Source of the DNA: Siphonodentalium dalli
Taxonomy: Eukaryota > Mollusca > Scaphopoda > Gadilida > Siphonodentaliidae
Assembly (NCBI GenBank): GCA_032622095.1
Contig: CP136069.1
Location: forward strand, 108,774,278-108,838,277
Length of the DNA: 64,000 nt
Reading direction: 5' to 3'
Positions 33,697-45,954 of the stretch are shown piece by piece. The notes beneath the pieces were generated by a model. It saw only the letters and a list, made by a program, of their open reading frames with translations. It was not told the DNA's origin and made no database searches. Position 1 is the first letter of the stretch. Each line of letters begins with the position of its first letter. The position numbers and the translations under genes are program-made.

Positions 33697-35548
33697 TTAG
33701 CTCAACTTTGTAAAGTTTAAGCTATTGCCATGGCTTGGTATCCGTCGTGTGTGTGTGTGTGTGCGTGTGTGCGTGATTTGTCAACAATTTCCTTTAGCAC
33801 GGGCTACAGTTCGTACCTTAGGTCCGATTATTATGAAATTTGTCATGGATGTTGACATTGACATGGAGATGGGAACGAGTCATTTTGGGGTCATTCGGCA
33901 AAAAAAACATGGCCGCCAGCGGCCATCTTGGATTTCAAAATTCAATCCATTAGCACGGGCTACAGGCCGTACTGTTCGTCTTATTGTCATGAAATTTGTC
34001 ATGGATGTTAATATTGACATGTAGATGGGAACGAGTAATTTTGGGGTCATTCGGCCAAAAAACAAGGCCGCCGGCAGCCATCTTAGATTTTACTCTTTGC
34101 ATGACTAAATCCTTTGACACGGGCTACAGGTCGTACCTTTAGTCTGATCATCATGAAATTTGTCATGGCTGTTGAAATTGGAATGTAGATGGGAACGAGT
34201 CATTTTGGGGTCATTAGGACAAAAAACATGGCCGCCAGCGACCATCTTTGATTTCAAAATTTAATCCATTAGCATGGGCCACAGGTCGTACTCTTCGCCT
34301 GATCATCATGAAATTTGTCATGGATGTTAATTTTGACATGTAGATGGGAACAAGTAATTTTGGGGTCATTCGGCCAAAAAACATGGCCACCATCAGCTAT
34401 CTTGGATTTTACTCTTTGTATGACTAAATTCTTTAGCACGGGCTACAGGTCGTACCTTGAGTCTGATCATCATGAAATTTTTCATGGCTGTTGAAATTGG
34501 AATGTAGATGGGAACGAGTCATTTTGGGGTCATTCGGACGAAAAACATGGCTGCAGCAGCCATCTTGGATTTTACATTTTGTATGACTAAATTCTTTAGC
34601 ACGGGCTACAGGTCATACCTTTAGTCTGATCATCATAAAATTTGTCATGGATGTTAACAATGACATGTAGATGGGAACGAGTCATTTTGGGGTCATTCGG
34701 CCGAAAAACATGGCTGCCAGCGGCCATCTTTATTTCAAAATTCAATTCATTAGCATTATGAAATTTGTCATGGATGTTAATATTGACATGTAGATGGGAA
34801 CGAGTAATTTTGGGGTCATTCGGCCAAAAAATATGGCCGCTGGCAGCCATCTTAGATTTTACTCTTTGCATGACTAAATCCTTTAGCACGAGCTACAGGT
34901 CATACCTTTGGTCAGATCATCATGAAATTTGTCATGGATGTTAACAATGACATCTAAATGGGAACGAGTAATTTTGGGGTCATTCGGCCAAAAAACATGG
35001 TCGCCAGCAGCCATCTTGGATTTTACTCTTTGTATGACTAAATCCTTTAGCACAGACAACAGGTCGTACCTTTAGTCTGATCATCATAAAATTTGTCATG
35101 GCTGTTGAAATTGGAATATAGATGGGAACGAGTCATTTTGGGGTCATTCGGACAAAAAACATGGCCGCCAGCGGCCATCTTGGATTTCAAAATTCAATCC
35201 ATTAGCACGGGCTACAGGTCGTATTGTTCATTTGATCATCATACAATTTGTCATGGATGTTAATATTGACATGTAGATGGGAACAAGTAATTTTGGGGTC
35301 ATTCGGCCAAAAAACATGGCCGCCAGAAACCATCTTGGATTTTACTCTTTGTATGACTAAATCCTTTGGCATGGGCTACAGGTCGTACCTTTGGTCAGAT
35401 CATTATGAAATTTGTCTTGACTTTTGACATGTAGATGGGAACGAGTCATTTTGGTGTTATTTGGCATTAAAACAGCAGCCATATTGGATTCTACTCTTTT
35501 TGAATTGTTGGAAAACATAGCCGCCAGCAACCATCTTAGATTTTACTT
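33697..35548 (+). mobile_element. Tandem-core element, AGCTCAAC family (array A)
   Basis: It begins with the cap AGCTCAACTTTG/TAAAGTTTAAGCT (33699-33722) and a GTGTGTGTGTG block. About a dozen units of roughly 150-165 bp follow. Unit landmarks are TAGCACGGGCTACAGGTCGT, ATGAAATTTGTCATGGATGT, GACATGTAGATGGGAACGAG and GGTCATTCGGCCAAAAAACA. Two unit types alternate, one with a longer TTTTACTCTTTG spacer. The right end decays near 35548 and no 3' hairpin is found. Reading frames on both strands follow the units and are not genes. Confidence 0.8.
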
Positions 35549-36404
35549 TTATATACATGTATATAATTATATATCTCTTTATGTTGATAAACTAGTAAAT
35601 TAGACACTCAACTTTTTTGTTTTTAATTTAAATTTTTTTTTTTTATTGATAAAGAAGAATAATAACAAAAGAAAGAGACAAAATACATTCACTCATTCAT
35701 GCTCTCTGTCCAAAACATGGAAGAGTTTCACTCTTCCATGCCCTGGCCTACTTTCTTACCTGTGACATGCAATTAGAAAATATTTAAAGCCACACTATGT
35801 GTTAGGACAATTTTAACAGTCATCGTTCAACTTAAAAGCAAGACCAATAATCGATACTAGGTACTACCTTGATATATTTTTTGCCTGAAAAGGACTTTCT
35901 TTAGCAACAACAATGATAATAAAAAACAATAGATTATTTGTTTGTCTTCAGAATAGCTTTAAATTTCCCTTATTAACCGGCTAAAGTGGTCGATGGTTTG
36001 CAATATTTAAGGTTTGCAGATTCAATGTTCCAACACTATGTGCAGCTTTAATTGATTTAAGTTCTGAATTTAACATAAACAGTTTAATTAGTAAATTTAA
36101 CCATATTGAGACCGTATTGTAAATATTGTGAATATTGCATGGTTCGACAGCAAAGTGGAAAAATAAACAACGCTCGCTTGAATTGCGTTTGGGACTGTGA
36201 TTGTAAAATGTTGTGACGTGGTTAAGCATACCATGTATACATGTATATTGACGTTCTTGTGGACTGTATTACTGGACCAATAAGAATGAGAATGATCGCT
36301 CGGGTACCGGGTAATTGATTTATGCTGTGTGTTGTTCAGGGTCACTGTTAAGGTAGGGTATACTTTGAGTCTGTAAAAAACAGGGTTTTTAATATAATAT
36401 TATA
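35549..36404. other. No supported gene
   Basis: AT-rich spacer. The last part adjoining 36405 may be the 3' untranslated region of the minus-strand L1-like LINE. Confidence 0.4.
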
Positions 36405-38587
36405 TTATTTAATTTTTAAGGCATTTCGAAGTGCCAGCCACTGATTATCAAAGTCGTGATTCATGTTACATTTTGCGTTGTATCTCTCGCATTCATACCT
36501 AAATTGAAGATCGCAAAGGAACGAGCGAAGCGACAGCTGTGTCGGTGTGAATTTGGTCCTATATATATATTGTTTCAACACTAGTAGGAAAAGGTTAATT
36601 TTTGAATATCTGTATTCATGATCGATACCTATAATGATATTCTTTTTTGTTAGATCAATTGGAAATTGGTTGTTTCTTGTCCATGTTTTAATTTCTAGTA
36701 TAAAGATTTGGACGTGGGGACAATCCCAGAAAATATGAGATATGGTTTCCTGTACATTTTGACAGCGATTGCAAAAATCGTCGAGTCTAGGGTTAGCCAT
36801 CTTCAGAAATTTATTGGTACTAATAATTCGTGCGTTTATTCTGAATTGGAGCCACTGTAATTTCGTATCGGTTGTCGTTTTAAAGGGCATGCTAAAATAT
36901 TCTTCCCAATTTTCTATCTTCTCGCCTATTTCGGATTCCCATTTTTGGCATGCATTCGCCATAGTTTTCCCATTTGTTAGAGTTTTGTAAAATAATTGCC
37001 CGCCTTTTGCGTCACGGAGTATTGGATCGAGATTGTTGGGTAGGAATGGACATGGCATACGGATTAAGCGTTGATTAAGAGAACTGCCAATGAGAAAATC
37101 TGACGCTTTATGTTGTTGATTGTTATGAAATCGACGCAGATGTTGAAAGTTGCATATAATGTGAATGGGGTATGGAATTTATTATCTGATTGGAATAGAT
37201 CATTTATATAATATATTCCCGCATCTTTCCACGACTTAAAGTTGATTGACGAACCTCCGATTTTTATGTTCGGATTATTCCAGATAGTTGAGGCCATAAT
37301 ATTATCATTTGCATTATTTAGTCGCATAAATTTACACCATGCGCGGAAGACGTCTCTCCAGAATGGATTTGCGAACTTGTCTGTTTGCTTTACAATATAA
37401 TTTGCGTGGTATGTGAGAAGGAGTGGGTCATTTAAGAGAGGGGTGTTATTGCATAGTGAAGCCCACTTCGATTGTTTGCAAATCAAACGTCATATCCAGG
37501 TAATTTTCATGGCGGCATCAAAGTTTTCAACATTAATCATCTTCAAACCTCCGTACATATGGTCAGCACATAATTGTTTTCTTTTTATTCTATGGCGTTT
37601 GGAATTCCAAATGAAATTATATAGACAGGTATTTAGGGCTTTCAAAAAGGCTGTATCCGGACTTGGGAGAGCTATAAACAGGTGTGTCAATTTAGGTAAG
37701 ATTAGTGATTTGATAACTGTTATTCTACCTAAAGGGGTCAGGAGTCTGCGTTTCCAAATTTTGTGGTCCTATCAATATCTTCGAGTTTATAACTGTAGTT
37801 TATATTCATGTTTGTTAAATTAGTGTCGAAATGAATGCCTAGAAAATTAAAGGTGTTTACGGTAGACAGGTTTAATTCCGAAAGCACTTGTCGTATTTTA
37901 TTTTGTGACTCAATCCCTATCCACGCTGCTTGACATTTTTCAGGATTTATGCGCAGACCCGATACCCGAGCAAATTCGTCCAGTGTTAAGTACAATTCGC
38001 GTAGACTATTTTCAGAACCATCAAGTATGAGCGTCGTGTCGTCCGCATATTGTGTTATTTTGTACTCTGAACCGCCGAGGAAAATCCCTTTAATTGTATC
38101 GTTTTGTGTATCATTAGCCCTAAAACTTCGGCACAGAGGAGAAAGATATACGGGGATATTGGGTCACCCTGGCGGCAGCCTCTCCCTAACATGAAGCTCT
38201 GAGAAATATGACCATTAATCAGAATAGATGAACTGGCATTCTCGTACAAAATTGATATCCATTTTTTTACTGCATCTCCAAAATTAAAAAGGTCAAGACA
38301 TTTTCTTATAAATGACCAGGAAACAGTGTCAAATGCTTTTTCAAACTCGATAAGGAGTAGTAGGCCAGATTTATTTTCTTGCTTTGTCCTGTGAATTATG
38401 TCATATATAAGTCGGGTGTTGTCACCTATATATCTACCAGCTAGAAACCCAGTTTGATCGGAGTTGATTATAGATGGGAGCACACGTTTTATTCTGTCAG
38501 CTATGCATGACGAGGCTAGTTTGTAGGATGTATTCAAGAGGGTGATGGGATGCCAGTTTTTTATCATCTGCCTATTTTTATCCTTTT
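36405..38587 (-). pseudogene. L1/Tx1-like LINE ORF2, C-terminal two thirds
   Basis: Reading from 38587 leftwards: KKDKNRQMIKNWHPITLLN, DQTGFLAGRYIGDN, LLLLIEFEKAFDTVSW, GCRQGDPISPYIF. A frame shift follows at about 38060, then QYADDTTLILDGS with the catalytic YADD. Next come LDEFARVSGLRINPEKCQA, another shift near 37750, RRLLTPLGRITVIKSLILPK, then thumb and C-terminal sequence. The last open stretch (37058-36405) has a zinc-binding CNRCQNVQETISHIFWDCPH. The wording GR-V/I-K-S, 'LTPLGRITVIKSL' and 'GCRQGDPISPY' are typical of the L1/Tx1 group. The 'F-x-K-A-F-D' motif carries E where D is usual (IEFEKAFD), a lost catalytic residue. Its N-terminal continuation is at 41709-42412 across an inserted tandem element. 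Confidence 0.85.
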
Positions 38588-41500
38588 TTAGCTCAACTTT
38601 TGTAAGTTTGAGCTATTGCCATGGTTTGGCGTCCGTCGTCCGTGTGTCCGTGTGTCCGTCAACAATTTCCTTTGGCGCGGGCTACAGGTTGTACCTTTGG
38701 TCTGATCTTCATGAAATTTGTCATGAATGTTGACATTGACATGTAGATGGGAACGAGTCATTTTGGGGTCATTCGGCCAAAAAACATGGCCGCTGGCAGC
38801 CATCTTGGATTTCAAGATTCAATCCATTGGCGCGGCCTACAGGTCGTACTGTTCATCTGATCATCATGAAATTTGTCATAAATGTTGACATTGACATGTA
38901 GATGGTAACGAGTCATTTTGGGGTCGTTCGGCCAAAAAACATGGCTGCCAGCAGCCATCTTGGATTTTACTCTTTGCATGACTAAATCCTTTGGCGCGGG
39001 CTACAGGTCGTTGTTTTGGTTGGAAGTTTATGAAATTTGTCATGGATGTTAACACTGTCATGTAGATGGGAACGAGTGATTTTGGAGTTATTCGGCCAAA
39101 AAACATGGCCGCCAGCAGCCATCTTGGATTTTACTCTTTGCATGACTAAATCCTTTGGCGCAAGCTACAGGTTGTACCTTTGGTCTAATCTATATGAAAT
39201 TTGTCAAGAATGTTGACATTGACATGTAGATGGGAACGAATCATTGTGGGGTCATTCGGTCAAAAAACATGGCCGCTGGCGGCCATCTTAGATTTCAAAA
39301 TTCAATCCATTGGCGCGGGCTACATGTCGTACTGTTCGTCTGATCATCATGAAATTTGTCATGGATGTTAATATTGACATGTAGATGGGAACGAGTGATT
39401 TTGAGGTTGTTCGGCCAATAAACATGGCCGCCAGCAGCCATCTTGGATTTTACTCTTTGCATGACTAAATCCTTTGGCGCGGGCTACAGGTCGTAGCTTC
39501 AATCGGAACATCATGAAATTTGTCATGGATGTTAACAATAACATGTAGATGGGAATCGAGTCATTTTGGGGTCATTCGGCCGAAAAACATGGCCGCCAGC
39601 AGCCATCTTGGATTTTACTCTTTGCATGACTAAATCCTTTGGCCCGGGCTACAGGTCGTACCTTTGGTCTGATCTTTATGAAATTTGTCTTGAATGTTGA
39701 CATTGACATGTAGATGGGAACGAGTCATTTTGGGGTCATTCGGCCAAAAAACATGGCCGCTGGCAGCCATCTTGGATTTCAAGATTCAATCCATTGGCGC
39801 GGGCTACAGATCGTACTGTTCGCCTGATCATCATGAAATTTGTCATTGATGTCAATAATGACATGTAGATGGGAACGAGTGATTTTGGTGTCGTTCGGCC
39901 AAAAAACATGGCCGCCAGCAGCCATCTTGGATTTTACTCTTTGCATGACTAAATCCTTTGGCGCGGGCTACAGGTTGTACCTTTGGTCTAATCTTTATGA
40001 AATTTGTCAAGAAAGTTGACATTGACATCTAGATGGGAACGAATCATTGTGGGCTCATTCGGCCAAAAAACATGGCCGCTGGCGGCCATCTTAGATTTCA
40101 AAATTCAATCCATTGGCGCGGGCTACAGGTCGTACTGTTCGTCTGATCATCATGAAATTTGTCATGGATGTTAATATTGACATGTAGATGGGAACGAGTC
40201 ATTTTGGGGTCGTTCGGCCAATAAACATTGCTGCCAGCCGCCATCTTGGATTTTACTCTTTGCATGACTAAATCCTTTGGCGCTGGCTACAGGTCGTAGC
40301 TTTGATCAGAACATCATGAAATTTGTCATGGATGTTAACAATGACAAGTAGATGGGAACGAGTGATTTTGGGGTCGTTCGGCCAAAAAACATGGCCGCCA
40401 GCAGCCATCTTGGATTTTACTATTTGCATGACTAAATCCTTTGGCGCGGGCTACAGGTTGTACCTTTGGTCTGATCTTTATGAGATTTGTCATGAATGTT
40501 GACATTGACATGTAGATGGGAACGAGTCATTTTGGGGTCATTCGGCCAAAAAACATGGCCGCTGGCAGCCATCTTGGATTTCAAGATTCAATCCATTGGC
40601 GCGGGCTACAGGTCGTACTGTTCGTCTGATCATCATGAAATTTGTCATTGATGTTAATTATGACATGTAGATGGGAACGAGTGATTTTGGGGTCGTTCGG
40701 CCAAAAAACATGGCTGCCAGCAGCCATCTTGGATTTTACTCTTTGCATGACTAAATCCTTTGGTGCGGGCTACAGGTCGTTGTGTTGGTCGGAAGTTTAT
40801 GAAATTTGTCATGGATGTTAACACTGACATGTAGATGGGAACGAGTTATTTTGGGGTCATTCGGTCAAAAAATATGGCCGCCAGCAGCCATCTTGGATTT
40901 TACTCTTTGCATGACTAAATCCTTTGGTGCGGGCTACAGGTCGTAGCTTTGGTCAGATGGTCATGAAATTTGTCATGAATTATAACAATGACATGTAGAT
41001 GGGAACGAGTCGTTTTGGGGTCATTCGGTCAAAAAACATGGCCACCAGCATTTTACTCTTTGCATGACTAAATCCTTTGGCGTGGGCTACAGGTCATACC
41101 TTTGGTCTGATCTTTTTTTAAATTTGTCATGGATGTTAACACTGACATGTAGATGGGAACGAGTGATTTTAGAGTCGTTCGGCCAAAAAACATGGCCACC
41201 AGCAGCCATCTTGGATTTTACTCTTTGCATGACTAAATCCTTTGGCACGGGCTACAGGTTGTACCTTTGGTCTAATCTTTATGAAATTTGTCATGAATGT
41301 TGACATTGACATGTAGATGGGAACGAATCATTGTGGGGTCATTCGGCCAAAAAACATGGCTGCCAGCGGCCATCTTGGATTTCAAAATTCAATCCATTGG
41401 CGCGGTCTACAGGTCGTACTGTTCGTCTGATCATCATGAAATTTGTAGGTCGTAGCTTTGGTCAGATCTTCATAAAATTTGTCATGGATGTTAACAATTA

Positions 41501-41708
41501 TACGTAGATGGGAACGAGTCCTTTTGGGGTCAATTGGCCAAAAAAAATGGCCACCAGCAGCCATCTTGTATTTTACTCTTTGCATCACTAAATCCTTTGG
41601 CGCAGGTTAGACATTTCAATTAGCACCTTTCCTATTCCTCCATTTACTGTCAACCATTAAATTATTCCCCTACCTAAGTTGAGCTACAGTGTCATTGACA
41701 CTTTCATT
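38588..41708 (+). mobile_element. Tandem-core element, AGCTCAAC family (array B), inserted into the L1-like ORF
   Basis: The left cap AGCTCAACTTTTGTAAGTTTGAGCT spans 38590-38614 and is followed by a GTCCGTCGTCCGTGTGTCCG block. About twenty units of roughly 150-165 bp follow, mostly with TTGGCGCGGGCTACAGG where arrays A and C have TTAGCACGGG. The right end has AAGTTGAGCT (41676-41685), which is complementary to the cap. Then comes a hairpin AGTGTC-ATT-GACACT (41688-41702) and TTCATT. The insertion splits the LINE reading frame cleanly between the IITLIP and KKDKNRQ blocks. This defines both ends of the element to within a few T residues. Confidence 0.85.
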
Positions 41709-42412
41709 GGTATCAACGTTATAATGCCTTGTTTTTGTGTGATTGATAGCTCCCCCATTGAAAAAGATTCATTGAGCGACTCTGTTAAGAAGGGGCCAAG
41801 GTCAGACCAAAATTTTTTATAAAATTCATAAGTGTATCCGGATGGCCCTGGGCTTTTATTATTTTTGGTGGTCTTAAGCGCATCTGTTAATTCTTGCAAG
41901 GTTAAAGGTCCTTCAATACTCGAGGCCTGCATGGTGCTTAGTTTAGGAACGGTTCCATCGTTAAGAAGGGATTTTAAATCGCGATCGTCCATTGACCTAT
42001 ATGAGTATAAATTAAGATAAAAATTTCGGACATCTTTCATGATATCGGTTTGTTTTGTGATTGTACTATCATTCGCCATTGTCAGGCTGGTCAGGGCTTT
42101 GGAAATGTAATTACGTTTTTCTAAATTTAGAAAATATTTTGTTGGTTTTTCGCCTTCCTCTATCCATTTTGCACGAGATCTAACCATGGTTCCGCGGATT
42201 GTTTCTCTTCGCATTGCTTCCATTTCGACTTCTACTTTTTCTAAGTCTTCCATTATTTTTTGCTTTTCTTCAGAGCTATATAATGGATGCTCAAGATCAG
42301 AAATAATTTTTGCCTTTTTTAATGTTAGATTTTTCTCAATTTTTATTCGCTCACGTTTTCGATTTGCAGAAAATCGTATAGTAGCGCCTCTGATATCAAG
42401 CAACACTGTGTG
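41709..42412 (-). pseudogene. L1/Tx1-like LINE ORF2, linker and start of polymerase
   Basis: An open stretch of about 235 residues, on the same strand as 36405-38587 and upstream of it in the element. It has a lysine/arginine-rich linker (RKRERIKIEKNLTLKKAK), then RSRAKWIEEGEKPTKYFLNL, a block found in every L1-type ORF2. After that it has LKTTKNNKSPGPSGYTYEFY and QGIITLIP, where the sequence runs into the inserted array. The endonuclease domain is absent; homology stops at about 42412, where a second tandem-element 3' end begins. Confidence 0.85.
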
Positions 42413-42509
42413 ACATTCAACTTTTCACATTCCTAATCACTCCATCGACAGTAACACATTAAATTATTCCCTTTCCAAGTTGAGCTACAGTGTCATTGAC
42501 ACTTTCATT
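42413..42509 (+). mobile_element. Isolated 3' end of the AGCTCAAC family
   Basis: It repeats 41610-41708: GACATT-CAA start, CATTAAATTATTCCC, AAGTTGAGCT, the AGTGTC-ATT-GACACT hairpin and TTCATT. Confidence 0.75.
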
Positions 42510-42951
42510 TATGAAAAACATGTTCTGCAGCAGCCATATGGATTTTACTCTTTGCATGACTAAATTCTTTGGCACACTCTACAGACCACATCCCTCATCC
42601 AATTATCACCAAACTTCTCATGGATTTTCGGGGTGTCCACTAGATGGGAACCATCAAATGTTTCCAAGTTTCGTTAAAAAAAAAACATGGCTGCCAGATC
42701 CCATTTTGGAATTTACTTCCATGACTAAATCCTTTATCACACCCTACAGGCCACATTCCTCATCCAGTCGTCCCCTAGCTTCACATGAATCTTTGGGGTG
42801 ACCGTATTTGAGTTTCTCAGCCCAAAATATAGATCAAGTACGTTTATGGGTTTTATCTGACTATTTTTAACTGAGTTATGGCCCTTTTTCGAAAAAATAT
42901 ATTCACTCTTAAAAAAAAAAAAAATAGATTGGATTCCTTGCTCAATGTAAC

Positions 42952-42952
<1 letters not shown>
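42510..42952 (+). repeat. Chimeric tandem units: AGCTCAAC-type passing into TTTACCCATACCATAG-type
   Basis: Two worn AGCTCAAC-family units (42520-42800) are followed without a break by TTTGAGTTTCTCAGCCCAAA, then GAGTTATGGCCCTTTTTCGA. Those are the landmarks of the units at 50920, 57000 and 60720. Confidence 0.65.

Positions 42953-42990
<38 letters not shown>
42953..42990. repeat. Poly(A) run of 38
   Basis: An uninterrupted A run with further A-rich sequence to about 43050. It may be the end of a retroposed or tandem-core element. Confidence 0.9.
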
Positions 42991-42994
<4 letters not shown>

Positions 42995-43689
42995 TATTTG
43001 TTTAAATAATAAAAAAAATAAAAAATTTTAATTAAAAAAAAATTGAAAAACTAGCGGCTTTTCGAATTCCCCGTGGGAAATTCGTATACTTCCATATAAT
43101 TGAACGTTTGTAAAGATTCTCGTTTTACTTGTATTACGTTTTACCACTATTTATTTCTTTTTATATCTTCCTATTTCCCGAATTGATGCTATTTTTAGGT
43201 TTTGATTTTTATGGTGTAAACCTGTTTGTTTGTTTTCACTGTCACCCGTAGTTGACCAAAGTCTCCGTTACTGTGTTTCTCTTGTACTCGTGCACAAGTA
43301 CTTTTCCAAGTGAATGTTTAAAGTCACATTATGTCAGTGAAAATTCAATTTACATGACTAAATAGTAGCATGTTATTGCCCCTATACTTGTGATCTATGA
43401 GACTGCTTCAATAATTCAATAGCATTAGTTATTTCTGTACACGTATCAAGAAGATGGACACCTCTGCCAAATTACATTGTAATTTGTGTCACAATGCAGG
43501 CAAGACAATTGAGTGCACAAAATTAATAGTCATACTATTTTTCTTGATATAAACGGTAAAATTGTTCTATGATCACATACAAGATACGATTAAGTTAGTG
43601 CTATGAACGTTTTACGATACAATTATAGCGTCGCCATGAGTAAAACCGTTCGCTCGAAAACTCAGGAAATCGCACTCAAGTGGCGCGTT
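42991..43689. other. No supported gene
   Basis: AT-rich spacer with TTTTCGAATTCCCCG and a TTCCATATAATT patch, possibly parts of decayed caps. Confidence 0.35.
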
Positions 43690-44290
43690 GATACTCCTAA
43701 TAATATCCACTCATCAAAAACGTTATATCCCCATGTTTGATTTTTGGAGTATTTTTTCACCTTTCGTCTTCGGTGGAATTTACATATTTGGACCCAGCCG
43801 AATGCGAGCTCTCCTTTGGGCAGGTTGCCTATATAGTAATTATCTAGGGTATATCAAAATACCAGCTCCTGCATTAGCTCGCTCTTTCATTAGCCCGTTT
43901 CAATTTGGCGGGAAAAATAGGTTAGTGATACAGCACTTAACTATTCTCATTTACCTTATAAAGCCTCGCCAAGAGTAAACCTGCGGCTTTAGGACGATTG
44001 AAGCAGACATGACTATTAAAGTTGCGCCTGATTATTAGCTATCACATCCACTTATCAAATATTTTTTATCTTGATGTCTGATTTAAAAAAAAATTCCCCC
44101 CCCCCCTTTGATTTTCGTTGAAATTTGTCAAAAGTTTGAACCCACCTAAAGCGAGGTCGCTTTTGGACAGGTTGCTTTGATTGTAGAGTGGTCAAACTTT
44201 GGTATCGTAACTACAGGATACCGCCGTATCTGGTACCGTATCAATTTTGCTCAATAATTAGCCCGTTTAGATTTCATGCTATAAATAGAT
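43690..44290 (+). repeat. Two diverged tandem units of about 340 bp
   Basis: ATCCACTCATCAAAAACGTT / ATCCACTTATCAAATATTTT open the two units (about 43706 and 44046). Later landmarks match in order: TTTGGACCCAGCCGAATGCG against TTTGAACCCACCTAAAGCGA, and GGGCAGGTTGC against GGACAGGTTGC. TTAGCCCGTTTCAATTT against TTAGCCCGTTTAGATTT follows. The 96-codon frame inside the first unit is not conserved in the second. Confidence 0.6.
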
Positions 44291-45954
44291 CATTTTTTGT
44301 CCCGGTTGTAGGTCGGTAATGGTCGGGCCTAAAAACTAACAAGTGGTATATTCGGGTCCGCATCACTCTTCCCATTCGGAGCATGCAATAAAAAGTTTAC
44401 AGTTTTTTTTGGTGCTAAATCTGACGTTTATATCCGCCACCGGTCTGCCTGGTCTCACCTCCCGGTCTGGTCTCACAACCCCGGCATGGTCCCACCGCTT
44501 TTCCAAGCCTGGTCTCACCCTCTCCTGCGCTCCAGCTCCTCCAACAGCCATTTTCATTCATTAGGGAGAGAAATTTATTATTTTGAACCTTCACTTTGTC
44601 AAGTTTCCCCCGATGATGCCCAAATTTCGTGTGCCTGCTCACTCGTGTATATTGGTCGTTTATTGATAACAACCGCCTTCATCCGAGCATTCGTGTGGGA
44701 GGAGTTGTGTCCACAAGGAATTTTGCGTCATTTTTGAACCTTCAGGGGCCGGTAACTTTGTCAATTTTCGACCGATTTACAAAAGTTTTACGGCATCGTT
44801 ATAATGGTAAAATGTGGACCATGACATGTATTAAGTTTGGTCGTGATCGGAGGGAATTGACTTTTTACGACATTTAACACCCCTCCCCCACTCCGCAGTA
44901 AATGATCGGACAAAGTTCTCAATGCCTCGACCGCCATCGAATGTATGAGTTGTACACACACAGCAAATTTCAGCATTGTACATTCAGCGGTTCCTGAGAT
45001 TAAGCGTACCAATTTTACTCAGAAAAATAATAAGAATAACAGAGAAAAATGGAGAAACGTAAAAGGGCCATAACTCTGCAAAGAAAGTTTGTACCGAAAT
45101 TCTGAAGTGTACATTTTCAGTACCTCTTAGATGCCTTCATTTCCAAGAAATTTCGCGTTCCTAGTGCCATTATTTTTCTCAGTATGTCCAATTAAACGGT
45201 AAAACGCCTCAACAGAAAATACAATATACTCCCATATTAAAATATGGAAGTATAATTAACACCATTATATAAACTATGCCATGGTTACCCCGAGTCACCA
45301 CACCAAATTTGGTTTAAATCGGTCCAAAATCTCGTGTTATGTACTGGTAAATTTGTTTGGAGTGACTTTAAACACAATTCATCAAGTCCATCACATGCCT
45401 TTGGACTTCTTAGCTATTGATAAGGCTATATTATTTTCTGATGTCTCTTATATGCCAATGTGCAGATAAAGAAAGCTATGGTATCTAATTTAAAAAAAAG
45501 TTTCAACAATACACGTCACATGATATTAACAGTAGACATTGCACAGCTGAGTATATCATTCTACAGATGGTCTGAGGTCATTATAAATGTTATTTGTTTA
45601 ATAGATGCCAGCCTTCAATGTAAACAATGCCTGTGATATGTTGACAGCCCTGCTATATAATTGATATTAATGGGTCACCAGTGAGGTGTCTTTATCTTGA
45701 TGGGTGTTGTTGGTAGAATTTGATACATTATCATTGTAAACTTAAATTGGACTCTCTTAACCCAAGTATTCCATGTCCGGGTAACCTTTTTCACATTTAA
45801 GTTAACCCAAGGCTGTGATGGTGCAGCATTACAGATCCTGTACCAGTGCATTCTCTTATGCAGAATGGTTTTGGGATACTGTAATAATGATTTTAAAAGG
45901 GTGGGCCAGGAGCGGTGAAAATATATATTTTGCATTTTTATCAACGTCCAATGT
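44291..45954. other. Gene-free repeat-like stretch
   Basis: It holds a C/T-rich patch with four TGGTCTCAC or TGGTCCCAC motifs (44447-44520). A hairpin ACTCCCATATT-AA-AATATGGAAGTA lies at about 45228-45253 and looks like another element cap. Wording such as GGGCCGGTAACTTTGTCAAT is repeat-like. No gene is supported. Confidence 0.45.

Noticed and set aside
33725-41588. Many 60-100 codon frames with MAASGHVFWPNDPK-like sequence
   Set aside because: They are translations of the AGCTCAAC tandem units, recur in every array and are broken at random.
38588-41708. A CRISPR-like array
   Set aside because: Units are 150-165 bp with no constant repeat and variable spacer pattern, in animal DNA.
44343-44737. 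GGTCTCAC-rich frames on both strands
   Set aside because: Frames overlap in all phases over a C/T-rich patch, and no domain is recognisable.
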